Both the position numbers and the translations under genes were made by a program. From contig KV425578.1 of the NCBI GenBank assembly GCA_001632425.1, positions 10,168-74,167 on the forward strand: DNA of 64,000 bases, in the 5' to 3' direction. The stretch comes from Neolentinus lepideus HHB14362 ss-1. Lineage: Eukaryota > Basidiomycota > Agaricomycetes > Gloeophyllales > Gloeophyllaceae. Below the pieces are notes generated by a model. The model worked only from the letters and a program-made list of their open reading frames with translations, did not search any database and was not told the DNA's origin. Shown here in pieces: positions 10,356 to 22,327 of this stretch; within the stretch, counting starts at the first letter, position 1, and each line of letters begins with the position of its first letter.

Positions 10356-12315
10356 CGGAAATGAGATATTTAGATGTTGGGACTCGATACGCGCTTTTCT
10401 GCCAGCGAGCGGATTCGGATTCGCTTCTATAGTGACATTTGTTTCCCCACTGATACCATGTTTATCCTATTGTAAATAGGCACTCCCCCCAAGTCCCTAT
10501 TTCTTTTCAATTTCGCACTGCTATCTCATTCCTCCTTGTTACACTCCCCAATGTATTTCTGCAGCCCCAATCCAGCTGTACGCTTGCAATGCGGCTGTTT
10601 ACGCTGACCCGCTTTAGGCGGGGTTACTCCCTTTAAATTGTAGTACTTACGTGTTCGGACGCATTTCACTAGTAGAACGATACCCGCTTGTACATCATTG
10701 AATTGAATATTTCATTATTGAGATATGGACTTGCCTCTCCTTAAATTGCGACGTTGACGTGCATAATGCTATGCAGAATTGTAGGGCAAACAGGACGCTG
10801 ATTGGAATGCAGTTGATCGCAACGAGTCGCAGAGCCCCTTAGATCCTGCCCAGCCGAGGAGTTCGCCCACCGAGCTGAGGGCAAGTACCAAGAGGGCCTG
10901 CGGAGCAGCGTTGCTAACAGTCCCACATAGCCACGGGCCAGCTTACACATCTGCACTATGCTGTTCCTGATCGCAAGATGGAGAACACGGTACGGATATT
11001 CTTGCCTTTGGACACGAAGGACCCTACACGCCAGGAGGGCCCAGCATCAGCCGGCGAAGTATTCTTGCCTCAAGAGTGATCCGTTGCGTCTGGGACATAG
11101 CCATCCACGTACGTGCGAGACCAGAAGATCGGGAATGATTGCCCACAGCTCGACCCAGACAATGCAGCCAATAGACCTAGTCTGGACTCAAACAACATGG
11201 AGGAAGACTTGACAATACGCCCGCTTCACTATGGAAACCGCGTCTCGGAAGTCGTGCCGAACAAGCAGCGGCAGCTCAAGGATGTGAAAACATTATCAAG
11301 TGACATCTTCGTACAATGTGTGGGTCCAGAAGGTTTGTATTGAAAACACGATCGGTCGATTACCTGTACACAAGGATGATGATCAGCAGTGAGTACTCTG
11401 CCACCATAGCACAGCCTTACAGCAGCGCGGCGGTGCTGCCCGTCCACCAAAATAGCGTGCTCAGGTATCCTCAGGGGCAGGGCTGGCATATCCGATCTAC
11501 GCAATCAGGTGGCTAGAATATTTGTGAGCCAGGCCAGTACAGAAGGTGATCTGGCGTCGATTGGCTATACGAGCCTTGCCTGTGCTCGACGACCGAGTTC
11601 GCCGACTGTTTACTCATGCCTGCGGATGCCCGGTCTGAACAAGAAATGATTGTGATTTGCGCATCGCCGCCGAAGACGGAGTGGATTCCCTGAAGGACGA
11701 AACGGAGGATAAGACACTAGTCATCGCAGGGGTCAAGACGCTGCGCGGAGCTTTATCGTGAGTGAAATCGACGTCGATAGGCCGGCAGGAAGTCAGACAG
11801 ACAATAAGAGGCAGCATGGCGAGGGCGTTCTATTGTCTCAAAAGTTAGGTCAGTCGACAAGCCGCCCCGAAACAATAAGCAAAGGGCCATGAGCCGGCCG
11901 CCACAGATACCTAATATGGTAGTGCATCGGAGAATAGCCTCCTTTGATTGGCTGACGGAGCAATGAGATCCAAACTGAGATCGTCTGTTGAGCGCTAATC
12001 GAGGCGCTCATGCGCCAGTACCCGCCGGGAGATCAGACTTTGGTGCTCAGTGCTCTCCGGAAAGTATAAGTATGGCCACACCTTATTGTCCGCTTCTCCA
12101 CGCCGAATCCTCCTCAATTGTCTTCCGTCGACACGAGGACAAAGAGAAAACGCTGGCTCGCCCATTCCTCGAGCGTCAGGTTTCCTCCATTATCCTCTCC
12201 TCCTCGCTGCTGTTGCGAGCGTCACCTTCATTATTCTTGTATCTTTGCGCAGGGATTGTCTGCTTCACACGTTTCCCAAGTCTGTATCACTTCCCATTGT
12301 CTGAAACGAACAATC
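10356..12315. other. Intergenic region ATG4 to HMG-box gene
   Basis: About 2 kb without a recognised gene. The first few hundred bases should be the ATG4 3' UTR. At about 10930-11343 (+) two open stretches have a coding-like appearance. One of about 45 codons ends in a stop near 11075; another, rich in Asn/Asp/Gln, ends at 11343. Neither has a good start, a supported junction or a match I know. The last ~300 bp is pyrimidine-rich and is probably the promoter and 5' UTR of the downstream gene. Confidence 0.4.
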
Positions 12316-13992
12316 ATGCCAGCTCAACGCACTCGCGATACCCCCACCCGTTGTAAGTAGTTGTCCCATCTCCTTGGGTTGTGTAAGACTCACAGTTGCA
12401 GCAGCACTTGAAGTGACGACAGACGCACCACTACCACCTACTGTATCCATCGTTGCCCCGACGCCGCGCGTCGCTACTTTCCCTGCTAATGCCAGTCCTT
12501 CACCAACGCCGTCTGTGTCGCCCTTCGACCCCAACGTAAATCCTTTCGCAACAGCATTCACGTCAACATCGTCGCCCACACCATCCATTGCACGAACACT
12601 GTCACCTACCGAGTCCGTTTCATCCGACTCATCTACACCATCCGCTACCGGGTCGTCCAAATCCACATCCTCGCATAAACGCCAAGCCTCGACACACTCC
12701 GTACCCAGCGACATCACCTCCGAACGCCGCCCGAAGAAGGGCGAGGAAGGTTACGTTAAGCGACCCGAAAACGCCTTCATCTTGTTCCGCCGTAAGTGCT
12801 GCGAGGAACGCAAGGAGCAGCTCCAGCAACTCGAGCAGTCTGATGCTCCTAGTAAAAGGCAGCGTCAGGCCGACCTTTCCAAGCTCATCAGCCAACAATG
12901 GAAGTCCCTGCCAGCCGAAGAACGTGTCGTCTGGGAGGATCTCGCCAAGGAGAAGAAGAAGGAGCACGAGAAAATGTACCCCGGCTACGTGTACCGTCCC
13001 CAGCGATCAAAGAGAAGGACGACGAAGGGCAACAAGGGTCTGGGAGAAGAGGAGCTGAACCTGACCGATGGTGAGAGCGTCCCCTTGACACTGCACGCTC
13101 CTGCCATGCGCGGTCACGGCCGCTCATCATCTGCACCAACGCCGCCACCTGGCTACTGCGGCATCCGACTCCCTACAGTCCCCACCCTTCAGGCTTCCTG
13201 CCCGTCCTCGCCTTACTTAACGCCAATGATTAGTCACCGGGCACACGCTCCCTCTCAATTGCATCAGTCGACCACTCACTACGACTTCTTCTCCGACGAG
13301 AGTATGCCACTCTCATCCTTCCAGTACTCCGTAAGTGGTTTGATAGTGTTCGCGAGGAGTTTGCTGACAACCTCTGTCGTTAGTCCAACTCCTACGGCTT
13401 CGGTCTGATACCCAACGAGAACTCCATGTTGCTGCCTCCCTTGGCCCTTCCGCACGACTATCAGCTCATTTCCCCAGCCGAGACTATAGCATCCGTCTCA
13501 TCCGGCCCGCCCTCACCCCAGCACTGCAGTCCTTTCACGCCACAGTCAATTGACTCCGCGCTCCCCGCGACCGGCATTCACGAGCCGCACCCTACGTCGC
13601 ATACGACGCACCCCTCATGGATGCACTCGAGCGAGATAGATATGGATGTTCACATGCATACGCACGATATGCAGACTCAGTATCACGAGTCCGGTGGCTG
13701 CGGCGGATGGGAGACTCGCGAGATGCCCCTGTGGCCTCAGGGCGTTGGTGTCGGCATGGTCGACGAATTCGAGGGCCTTGAGCTCGAGCTAGGCTTGCCA
13801 AACCTTGGCGGATATAATGGCGGCGCGTCGTCTTCATCGCAGTTCAGCCACAGTGGAGATGACAATGTGAGTAATGTGTCATTCCGGTCCGAGCGGTCGA
13901 CTTACTATCAGGGAAATGGACAGGATGCTCTCGACATGTTCACTCTCGAGGCTATGGACTACCCCCAGCACAACGGCTCTGGCTCTATTTAA
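12316..13992 (+). CDS. HMG-box transcription factor (MATA-HMG/SOX-like box)
   Basis: Three exons (12316-12352, 12402-13330, 13384-13992) encode 524 residues. After a Thr/Ser/Pro-rich N-terminus, a single HMG box starts at YVKRPENAFILFRRK and continues through SKLISQQWKSLPAEERVVW to a basic end (KKKEHEKMYPGYVY..RSKRR). This is the pattern of fungal sequence-specific HMG factors, such as pheromone-response and mating regulators. The C-terminal ~300 residues are low-complexity with His-rich and acidic patches, a likely activation region. The first exon is very short (12 codons); it is accepted because the spliced frame continues cleanly into the long exon and the ATG is the first in a pyrimidine-rich leader. 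A specific role, for example in mating or fruiting, cannot be assigned from this window. Confidence 0.85.
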
Positions 13993-14612
13993 CTATTTAT
14001 TGGACAATGCCGTACGTCAGACTGGTTCTGACACGAAGAAAGAACGAAAACTTACGGACAACCATCCGCATCATCAAATTATTGCATATTTTGGATCGAG
14101 ATGCTTCACGGACACTTACGATTGGGGTTATCCGGTGCAGGGCACCGGATGATCAGACTACGCCTGACTAGCACGTATATCTCTATGCCCGCTGTTACCC
14201 GGTGTTGACTTCGCCGGTTATGTATCACTTTCGCTCGTCTTGATACCCAGACACCCCCTTTTGTATTCATAAAGTTGCACACTCACCTCTCATACGCATC
14301 GTGATTTTCTATCACCTGATCCACCCCTTACCCTCCATTCTTTAATAGTAAATAATCCTCTTTCCTTATGACCTGGACGGCCATCTTAGTTTTCGGTACT
14401 CTTGTAGTACCGCTTGCATACGCGCCATTTTGCCAATAAAGGAGGGATCTGTGAGCGTTAAATCAATTGCAAGAGGCTCGGGCACCTTGCTGATAAAGCC
14501 AAGATGCGCGCAACGCAGACGAGTTGGATTCCTTTGATATTGACACATAAAGTTGAGAAACAGTACAAGCAGTTCGGAATATGCGCAGTCGAGAAGGTGG
14601 TCAAGATGACAC
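13993..14612. other. Convergent intergenic region HMG gene - LSM6
   Basis: 620 bp between two 3' ends, AT-richer than the genes and without a supported exon. It should contain both 3' UTRs. Nothing else was seen. Confidence 0.6.
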
Positions 14613-15056
14613 CTATATTGATTCTGCGGCTGATATGTATAATACTAGGAAGAAGAATGGAGTAGATGAGCGACCCACGATGAAGAAAGTCCACACAACA
14701 AAGAGTGCACGTTACCATTGTTCCCCCTGATGAACGCATCCCCATACTGATTTGTGACGCGCCCATTGACATGCTCCTCAGTCTGCTCCAGCGCAATGTT
14801 CATGTATCCGTCGAGACAAGAGAGGACACCTGGACGAGGTCGTGCAAGGTCGCTCAGTTTACCGCCTCATGCAAACAAGGAGTTGGTATGCCAACTTACC
14901 ACGATAGTCGACGCCTGATGTTAACCGCACGACGACGCGTTTGCCCACCACACCCTTTAAGAAATCCGTCGGAGAACCTAATATCGCTGCTGGCACCGCA
15001 GGGGGCGGTGGAGGGGGCGAACCAGCCTCTGGAGGAGGAGGAGTACTTTCGTCCAT
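14613..15056 (-). CDS. LSM6: U6 snRNA-associated Sm-like protein LSm6
   Basis: Subunit of the LSm2-8 ring (U6 snRNA 3' end, splicing) and the LSm1-7 ring (mRNA decay). Three exons (14900-15056, 14716-14829, 14613-14644) give 100 residues. The Sm1 motif reads GKRVVVRLTSGVDYRGVLSC and the Sm2 motif DAFIRGNNVLYIS, joined by LDGYMNIALEQTEEHVNG, which is diagnostic for LSm6 rather than other LSm proteins. The N-terminus carries a Pro-rich extension of about 25 residues before the Sm fold. The ATG at 15056 is used; the frame extends upstream only to non-ATG codons. The last exon supplies only 10 residues plus the stop. Confidence 0.95.
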
Positions 15057-15416
15057 GCTACACCGTACAGAGAAAGAATACAATAGTTATTTCATCCACG
15101 TAGAAAATTCAAAAATAACTTTTTTCTGCTACCTCCGACTTTTTGTTGTTTCAAGTTGCGCGCTTTCTGAGCTCTACTCGCTGGGCTGCTGCAATTAACT
15201 TGCAGGCTTTCCTGCATCTGGTCCAGGTGGCCTTCTTGTTTTGTTGTAGGAAGCGACACGTCTTTTGATCAATAGTGCTTCCTATTTTCTGCTTTGGCCT
15301 TGAGACACTAGCCCGCAACGGGTGCAGAAGCATACGCCCAGTGTTGTGTACAAACGCCGTACCAGCTAGAACTACTCCAGCAGGTCATCAATTGCTCTCT
15401 CAGAAGTAAGAAACAC

Positions 15417-17509
15417 ATGTCTGTCCTTGCGCGGAATTTGGTCTCGACATCGACCCTTTCGACGTCTTGCCCGAACATTGTCTCTTCATACTTCCACTCA
15501 TCATCTGCGTTGCAGAAAAAAGGGTGGAGACCTAATCCTCGGAGGCGTAGGTTGTGTGCAGTATAATGCATGTTACCTCTCTACTGATGTAATGTATCCG
15601 TAGCCTCCGCTCGCACCCGTTTGGTTAATGATTTGAATCCGAAGGGCGCATCAAGTTCTCGTGGACATGGCAAGTTAGAGGTAGCTCCTCGTACTTCAAC
15701 GAGCAAAGCCCCTACGCGACAGTCTAGTTCTGCTCCACGAAATCCGACTGTCGCACCACGAGATACCTCTTTCACGTCACAACGCAAGAATGAGAAACTC
15801 CGAAGAAAATCTTCCGTTATAACTGCGACACAGGTAGCCGATCGAGTGAAATCCTCCATTGAACGAGACTTTGCTCCGCATTTGAGTGAAGAAGCACATG
15901 AGGGTCGTTCGGCGCCGTATGAACGAGTGCGAAATCGTGCTGATATCGAAGATAAACTGGTGACTCCTTCATCGAAGTCTCAGAGCGAAGTTTTGCAGTC
16001 CCTGCCAAATGCATTCGAGTCCCCGCCACTCCTGGAGGGTATGGTTTCGTCTCTACACAACATATTAGGCCGAGCGTCACGGCCGACTCCGATTCAAGCG
16101 CTGTCCATCAAACATATAGTCTCTAATCTCGAGGTGCACATACCAGATCGCGTGCAGGAGCGTCGCTGGAACCAATTCCTTCTGGCGTCTGAGACGGGCT
16201 CTGGCAAGTCATTCGCTTACATGCTACCCCTGCTGCAAGATCTCAAGAGCACTGAACTCAATCCGTTCCCTGACCAAGCTCGGCCGAAACAGTCGCGGGC
16301 ACCACTCAACCCTCGCGCTATTATCTTAGCCCCGACGCACGAGCTCTCCAGGCAACTGACGTCCTTTGCAAAGTCGTTATCTCATGCGATTAAACTGCGA
16401 ATTATGTCTGCATCCAGAGCAAACACGCCGAATATCTCTTTGACGAGATCCGCGTCAAAGATGGCGCAGGATTTGGAGCGGATCTTCAGTGAGGGCGAGG
16501 CTGGCTCGGAGATGGAGGTGACAGGCCAGATGAACGCTGGGAACAGGGATACGGATGTATTGGTGAGCACGCCGATGAAACTGCTTGAGATGCTGCGAGG
16601 TAGGTACTGGCAAGGAGACGACCCGAGGTCGGCGAGAATGACTACTCCCAAGAAGCCTGAGGTCGGATTTGAGAGGGTTGAGTGGGTGGTTGTGGATGAA
16701 GCCGACGTGCTTTTCGGTACGAACTATTCACTCGGAGTAAGAATAATGACCTTACTTCAGATTCCGTAGATCCTGACTTCAGGGACTTTACGCAAGACTT
16801 ACTCGCAGACATCAGTCGACAACGCGGTCATCCACGCTCACACGATTCGGGATCTATGACGGCATCTCCCATCCATTATCCATTCCACTTAGTGCTCACG
16901 ACCGCTACGATCCCGGCTATGCTTAACACCTACCTTGAAACAAATCATCCTTCCATGATGCGTCTCGCGTCCCCCAACCTGCACAGACTTCCTCGTACTC
17001 TCAAGCGCGAAACTGTAGGCCAGTCTACCGGTAATCGTAATGCAGACGTGGAGAAGCGCATCAGGCAAGTATGGGCGGAGGATGCTGCCGAGGGACGGGA
17101 GCTGTCACGGATCGTCGTCTTCTGCAACCGTTCGACGAAGGTGCAGGATCTCTGCGCGTACTTGGAAAAAGAAGGTGTCAAGTGCGTAGAGATAACCAGT
17201 ACGGGCGAGGCAAGGAAGAGGGGGTCGAACAAGCACCTTACTGGATTCTTGAAGAGCGCCTCGCCCGCCACCGCTGATGGTACTGACGTTCCCCGGGTGT
17301 TAGTTACGACATCGTTGCTGTCGCGCGGGTTGGATTTCGCGCCATCGGTGTCGCACGTCTTCATCCTGGATGAACCTAGGAATAAGGTCGATTTCCTCCA
17401 CAGAGCCGGGAGGACGGCCAGGGCGGGCCTGGGAGGGACGGTCGTCGTCTTTGGGAAGGGTGGGAAGGCGGCTGATTTGGATAGAGACTTGAAGCGCGTC
17501 CGCCATTAG
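15417..17509 (+). CDS. MRH4: DEAD-box RNA helicase, mitochondrial MRH4-like
   Basis: Probable mitochondrial RNA helicase; yeast MRH4 acts in large-subunit mitoribosome assembly. Three exons (15417-15546, 15604-16716, 16761-17509) give 663 residues. The N-terminus (MSVLARNLVSTSTLSTS) is basic and hydroxylated without acids, like a presequence. Helicase motifs are PTPIQALSIKHI (Q motif), SETGSGKSFAY (Walker A), APTHELSRQL (Ia), VVDEADVLFD (II), TTATIP (III, replacing the usual SAT), LLSRGLDF (V) and HRAGRTARAG (VI). An acidic insert of about 60 residues lies between motifs Ia and II. The first intron is the least certain part; its donor GTAGGT at 15547 is chosen for phase. The DEAD-box helicase call is certain; the MRH4 orthology is likely but inferred. 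Confidence 0.85.
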
Positions 17510-18090
17510 TAGCGCATTTGAGACGAGGCCACCGTCCCTTGATCAGGATGTCATAACAGTTTCCAGGTAATAGGTCTGGAATTGCATTTCAGCTTACACC
17601 GATGTATGCAAGAAGCGGTCGACGTGGATATTCGGTTTGCGAAAATGGTGGTGCCGCGCATGACTTATCTCAGCACGGTTGCCCGATTCTTGGTGAAAGC
17701 TGTCAGTGTTGTTGTTCGAATCATTGTGTTCCGTACTACAGTACTCGGCGCTTTGTAACTGCTCTTGTGATTTATCGTGCCGCTGGTGAACGTCGTTTCA
17801 ACTCTGGAATGCAAGCGTCATACAGCGTCCACTACTGTGGCTCCACTCAATCTTCACGTCTAAGGCATTCCTGACTCAACCTGGATGGTGACACGATTCC
17901 TAAACTTCCCCCACCACTAAAGGACGTTGCAATACATACTACAGAATCTCAATGATGTATCTACAGAAGGTCACTAATGTAGAACCAAGGTCCCTATGCA
18001 TAAGAAGGATAACGATAGCGATGTGCATGAATAGTACAGATGACACAAATGTAACATCGTTCACCAGCCCTAAGATTAAAATACTTACAA
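17510..18090. other. Convergent intergenic region helicase - Rab gene
   Basis: About 580 bp between two 3' ends. No supported exon, RNA gene or repeat. A GTTCGAATC match to a pol III B box near 17715 has no partner A box. Confidence 0.6.
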
Positions 18091-19424
18091 CTAACAACAT
18101 CTCAGTCTGCCCTTGAGCCCCTCCGTAGATTCATCATCGAGTCTAATACTGGAGGGTTCCTGCATATGCATAACACGACTCTCTGCCGCATCCTCGTACT
18201 CCCACCGGCGCACGACTCGTGCCGCGACGTACTCAAATACGTCTGACACGCCCTCACCCGTTTTCGCGGATGTAAAGAACAACTTTGGGCGCCGTTCGGG
18301 CGAAGGATGAGGGTGGAAATTATGACCGTGTGCATGGTTGTGCCAGTGCTGCTGGGCGGCAAAGAGGCTGGGCGTGATCGTCGGCGCGGAAGAGGTTGTG
18401 GACAACGAGAGGTTCGACATGCGCCGGGGACCAAGGCTCGAGTTGCGAGAGTGGTTGCGAGAGTGGGTTGATGACTTAGAACGGCCTTCTGGTGATATTG
18501 AAATCGAACGTCGGGGAAGCGTGCCCGGCACAGGCGACGAGCGGGCAGACTCGTACATGTCGAAGAGGGACGAAGAGGGCGTGTGGTAGATGCTCAGCGT
18601 CGTGTGCGTCGTTGTGACAGTACCGGCGAGGTATTTGGAGGAGCGACTGCGCGAACGCGACTTGGCCAGTAGGGAATGCGAAGGGCCAGTAATGTCTATG
18701 GAGTTGGTCCGATTCCGAGAAATAGATTCGGGGTAACCATTACCGTTGCCGTTAATGGAGAGAGTGTGCATGTCCTCGCGGACTTCGGTCAGCGATGACA
18801 ACTCTGGACCGGGAGGTATAATCTCGTCCATGAACCGTAACGCGTCCAGCTCCGACACCTTCCCGTCCCCATTGCTCGTGCCAACGAGATCCACCTTGTT
18901 CCCCACCACAACGCAGCAATAATCGTCCACCTCGTCGTCACGCACCGGCGCCTTCTCTTTGAAGTCCTCCCACCATTTGCGTAGAGCTTCGAGCGTTTGA
19001 GGATGGTTCACGTCAAAGACAAGAATGGCGGCGTCTGCGCCACGGAAGAATGCGGAAGAGAGAGAGGAGAAGCGTTCCTGGCCAGCTGTGTCCTGCGTAT
19101 GCACCGTATATTGAATTGGTAGGGCAATAGTACAGGAATACCGTATGAGTTATAGATCTTGGATAGTAATGACAGATCACACACCCATATCTGCAACGTC
19201 ACATTTTCGTCGGGATGATTGTGATGAGGCACAGTCTTGCTAATGAAATCTGCACCAATAGTAGCCCGGTACCCATTAGAGAAACGTCCGGATATATACT
19301 GAACTAAGTGTCAGTAACAGCAGCCTTAAACCCCTCCCCTCTTCTGAAGATCTCTCACCTGGCCCCGGAGACTGGTCTTACCAACGCCGGATTCACCAAT
19401 GATGACGACCTTGACCGTACGCAT
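18091..19424 (-). CDS. Rab7-like small GTPase with large internal insertion
   Basis: Three exons (19359-19424, 19185-19298, 18091-19092) give 393 residues, nearly twice a normal Rab. The G domain is complete: G1 GESGVGKTS, switch I ATIGADFISKTV (the Rab7-type effector loop), G3 DTAGQERF, G4 GNKVD (around residue 125) and G5 TSAKTGEGV (around residue 335). The C-terminus RCC* is a prenylation signal. Between G4 and G5, where Rab7 has about 30 residues, lies about 200 residues of Ser/Arg-rich, His-rich low-complexity sequence with SR dipeptides and possible phosphosites. The fold should tolerate this as a surface loop. Expected role: membrane traffic to vacuole or late endosome, by analogy to Ypt7/Rab7. 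It may be a separate fungal Rab7-related branch rather than Ypt7 itself. Confidence 0.88.
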
Positions 19425-19765
19425 ACGGTCGCGTGCCCATCAGCTCGTCCGACTGCTAAGAGAGTAGTAGTGGTGGTATCCTGAGAAGAAAGTAACTGCG
19501 GCGTTTCAATTTGCCGTGGTGGCTGATCTGGCCAGAGATATCTACGGACATTGTGGAAACAACTGCGGCTCAGTAATAACGGGAACACGGCTGCGCCGAG
19601 TCCGAATGGAGCAGCCTGTATCACATACGAGGCATTGCGAGGAAACGTACAATGTAATACATTCGCATGCATTTAAAACACTAGAGACTCGAATCTACTG
19701 CCCTGAGAGTTTTCGACCTAACTCTGCCATTTCGACACAACAATATTAGCATACTAGTAGCAAAT
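19425..19765. other. Promoter of Rab gene and edge of monooxygenase duplication
   Basis: 341 bp. From about 19697 rightwards the sequence is similar to the flank of the second monooxygenase copy (from about 39120), marking the duplication edge. The rest should be the promoter of the Rab gene. No other feature was seen. Confidence 0.5.
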
Positions 19766-22327
19766 CTATGCAGAATATCTGGATCCGTCCCATACGCTTT
19801 CTTGCAACGCTTTGATCTCTGCATTGAAGTGGTTCAGAGAACTGCGGGGAATGTTCTACTAGGGTTGTACTCACGGAGTGCAAGATGCTTGGAATGGAAA
19901 CGACACTGTCCCAAGTCACCTGTACATAGTCATCGATCAACGACTTCAAGTGGAAGTGCTACCCTAAAAGAGACCTACCCATCATGTACCATAGGTTGGG
20001 GACGCCGATGTCCCTCCATGCGCCATTTACCTGTCCTTCGGTATCGATATCCTAAACCTACAGGGGTTTGATCTTACTGGAGAACTGGTTGCCCAGTAGC
20101 TGCATCAAGGCGTCTCTCGGCTTTTGGTATCTGAGAAATAAACTCCAGCATCAAGCGAAGAGGAAAGAGACTTATCGTACCCAGTCGCAAATATCACTAT
20201 GTCGCATGGAAGCTCAATTCCATCTCGAAACTTGATGCCAGTTCCAGTGAAGCTATCGACGAGACTATTGATCTTCCCATCAATAATCATCAGGCTGGCC
20301 CCCACATCTGTCATGTGTTAGCGGAGCACTAGCCCTCAGAGCCTAGTTTCACCTAGGTAATATCCACCGGACTTTGTCCAGCCCAGGGTCAGGAGTCCGG
20401 ATCCTTCATCCCCCATACTCAACTTGAATCCTCTACGCCTGAGTCCATCAAGCATTATCCTGGGTTAATTGTCAATTTCGGGAACAATAATTGAATATCT
20501 ATCATCACTCATCAGCCTCCGCGATGACACTTGTCAAGCGCTGTTGCATTGGTTTCACGAGTAAATTGGGATATGAGGCAGTAATCAAGTCCGCATTTTC
20601 AAGGGACGGACCTCCTTCGGTATATATGTCTAAATTTTCGTGAGTGGGGAAACTTGAATGTGGAAGGGGACGTACAAAACATTCTGGGATTCCCCTCCTT
20701 CACGCTCATGATATATGTCGGGCTTCTCTGGATCATAGTGACATCTAGATAAATCTCAATCGAGTTCTGTTCTCAGGCCCTATCGTACAATCTTTCCAAC
20801 GTCATTCTCAGCGTGATCACCACATATATCGTGCGCTGTTCGTGTCATCGTGAGCACAACCCAAAAGATTTTCAATCACTCACCAGATGTGCCTGAGACA
20901 ACTACAACCACTTTCTTCCAATATGATCCTTTGCATTCTTGTGCTGCGAAGAATTCATTACGCGACCCATGAATTGCTCCTAATATATCCGATTATGACC
21001 TGTCGCACGATAATAATGCAGTACACGCGCACCATGCCCGGGTAAACTGGCATCTTAGGCATTCTACCTGCCCATCCAATAGCACAGATCAGGTGGTTGA
21101 CGGTGAACGTGCGCTCTTGGCCGGTTTCGAGCCGTCTGATCGTGACAATCCAGTTCTTCGTGGTCTTATCTTGTTCTGCTCCAATGACCTCGGACGATGT
21201 CCACATGTCAAGCTCCAAACTATGAGCATAAAATTCCATTCAGTCAGCCAACTACGTCAGCCATGTTAGCGCAGGATCAGTCCTGAAAGAATTCCGAAAA
21301 TACCTTGGAGGCTGCAGGGTATACGGGCTACGTTGATGGGAATCTACAAATATATGTCACATCGGTGCCCTGGGTAATTTATTTCCGTAGATGAAGACGC
21401 ACGGAAGGTAGGGCGCATGGTCATATCCATAATACGCCGCGTATGAAAAAAACGCGGAACTGTTAGGGTACGACGGAGCTTACCGACTAGTGTATGCAAG
21501 TGGAGATATTCATAGCGAGTCCTCCAATTATCTTCAACACGAGGGTGTCGCTCAACCACCAGCGTAGGGATGTCAAGGTACTTCAACCTCGCAGCGATTT
21601 CCAAACCAGCATGGCCCGCTCCCGCGACGAGAACCTTAGGATCTTCATCTCTGAACTCCATCTCGCGGCGTCGCTGTTCCTGCCACTTCCCATGATTGGG
21701 AGACTGCTCGCGCAGATGACCTATCTTCTCTGGGAATCCTTCCAGTTCATCCAGGGCTGTCAGGACAAGATGCGCCTTCTATTTTATTGCTCCGTTCGAG
21801 GCCGGGAAAGGGACGAGTCGGAACACCCCCGAACCTTTACCCACATCAGTTTCGAACTTGAACAACGCGTGAATCCAAGTAAGGTCAGGGTAGGGCCGCT
21901 CAAGCTCTACCATGCTCTCGTCTAACTTCAACGAGTTAATCTTCGACGCCGATAGAAGGTCCAGGATAAATTGTCGGATATGAGGCTTCATCTGGAAGGT
22001 ACGGAAGTCCCATGTCATAGTGAGTATATCTCTCCAGAATGCATCTTCGACAAGCAGTGAGAGTAGGCCCCCGACGTCGCAGGAAGAAATGTAATGTTCA
22101 AAGGAGTCCATCCATTTGCGGGCAAGGTCGAGCGCGTTCACGTCTTTGGGCAGCTCCTTGACTCCGAGTCTGTCTAGCATCTGCAAGACGGGTCCAGAAG
22201 ACGAAGCGGAGCCATTCACAGCTTCAGGACCAGACGACAGAGGTTCGTGGGCACTGCAGATATAATCTAACCTGGATTTCTCGAACGCGGAAGGGTGCGG
22301 TTGAGTAACGGAGGCTACTGTAGTCAT
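19766..22327 (-). pseudogene. Decayed NTF2-like/flavin-dependent monooxygenase (copy 1)
   Basis: Homologous along its whole length to the intact copy at 39193-41758, on the same strand. The N-terminal SnoaL/NTF2-like part and the FAD motif (VLVAGAGHAGLE) are readable. Lesions seen: a Trp codon (TGG in the other copy) is TAG at 21779-21781, just before the FAD domain, and the acceptor AG of the second exon is lost near 21428 (the other copy has CAG at the matching place). The conserved Gly before DNW is changed to Glu. Downstream exons, including the second nucleotide-binding region and ATGYxKS, remain recognisable. Start ATG at 22327 and stop position 19766 are preserved. Expression of a full-length enzyme is unlikely; a truncated NTF2-like product of 182 residues could be made. 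Confidence 0.8.

Noticed and set aside
15057..15083. Upstream extension of LSM6
   Set aside because: The frame continues only to a TTG; the ATG at 15056 precedes a normal LSm6 sequence.
17700..17730. GTTCGAATC resembling a tRNA B box
   Set aside because: No A box at the right distance and no cloverleaf.
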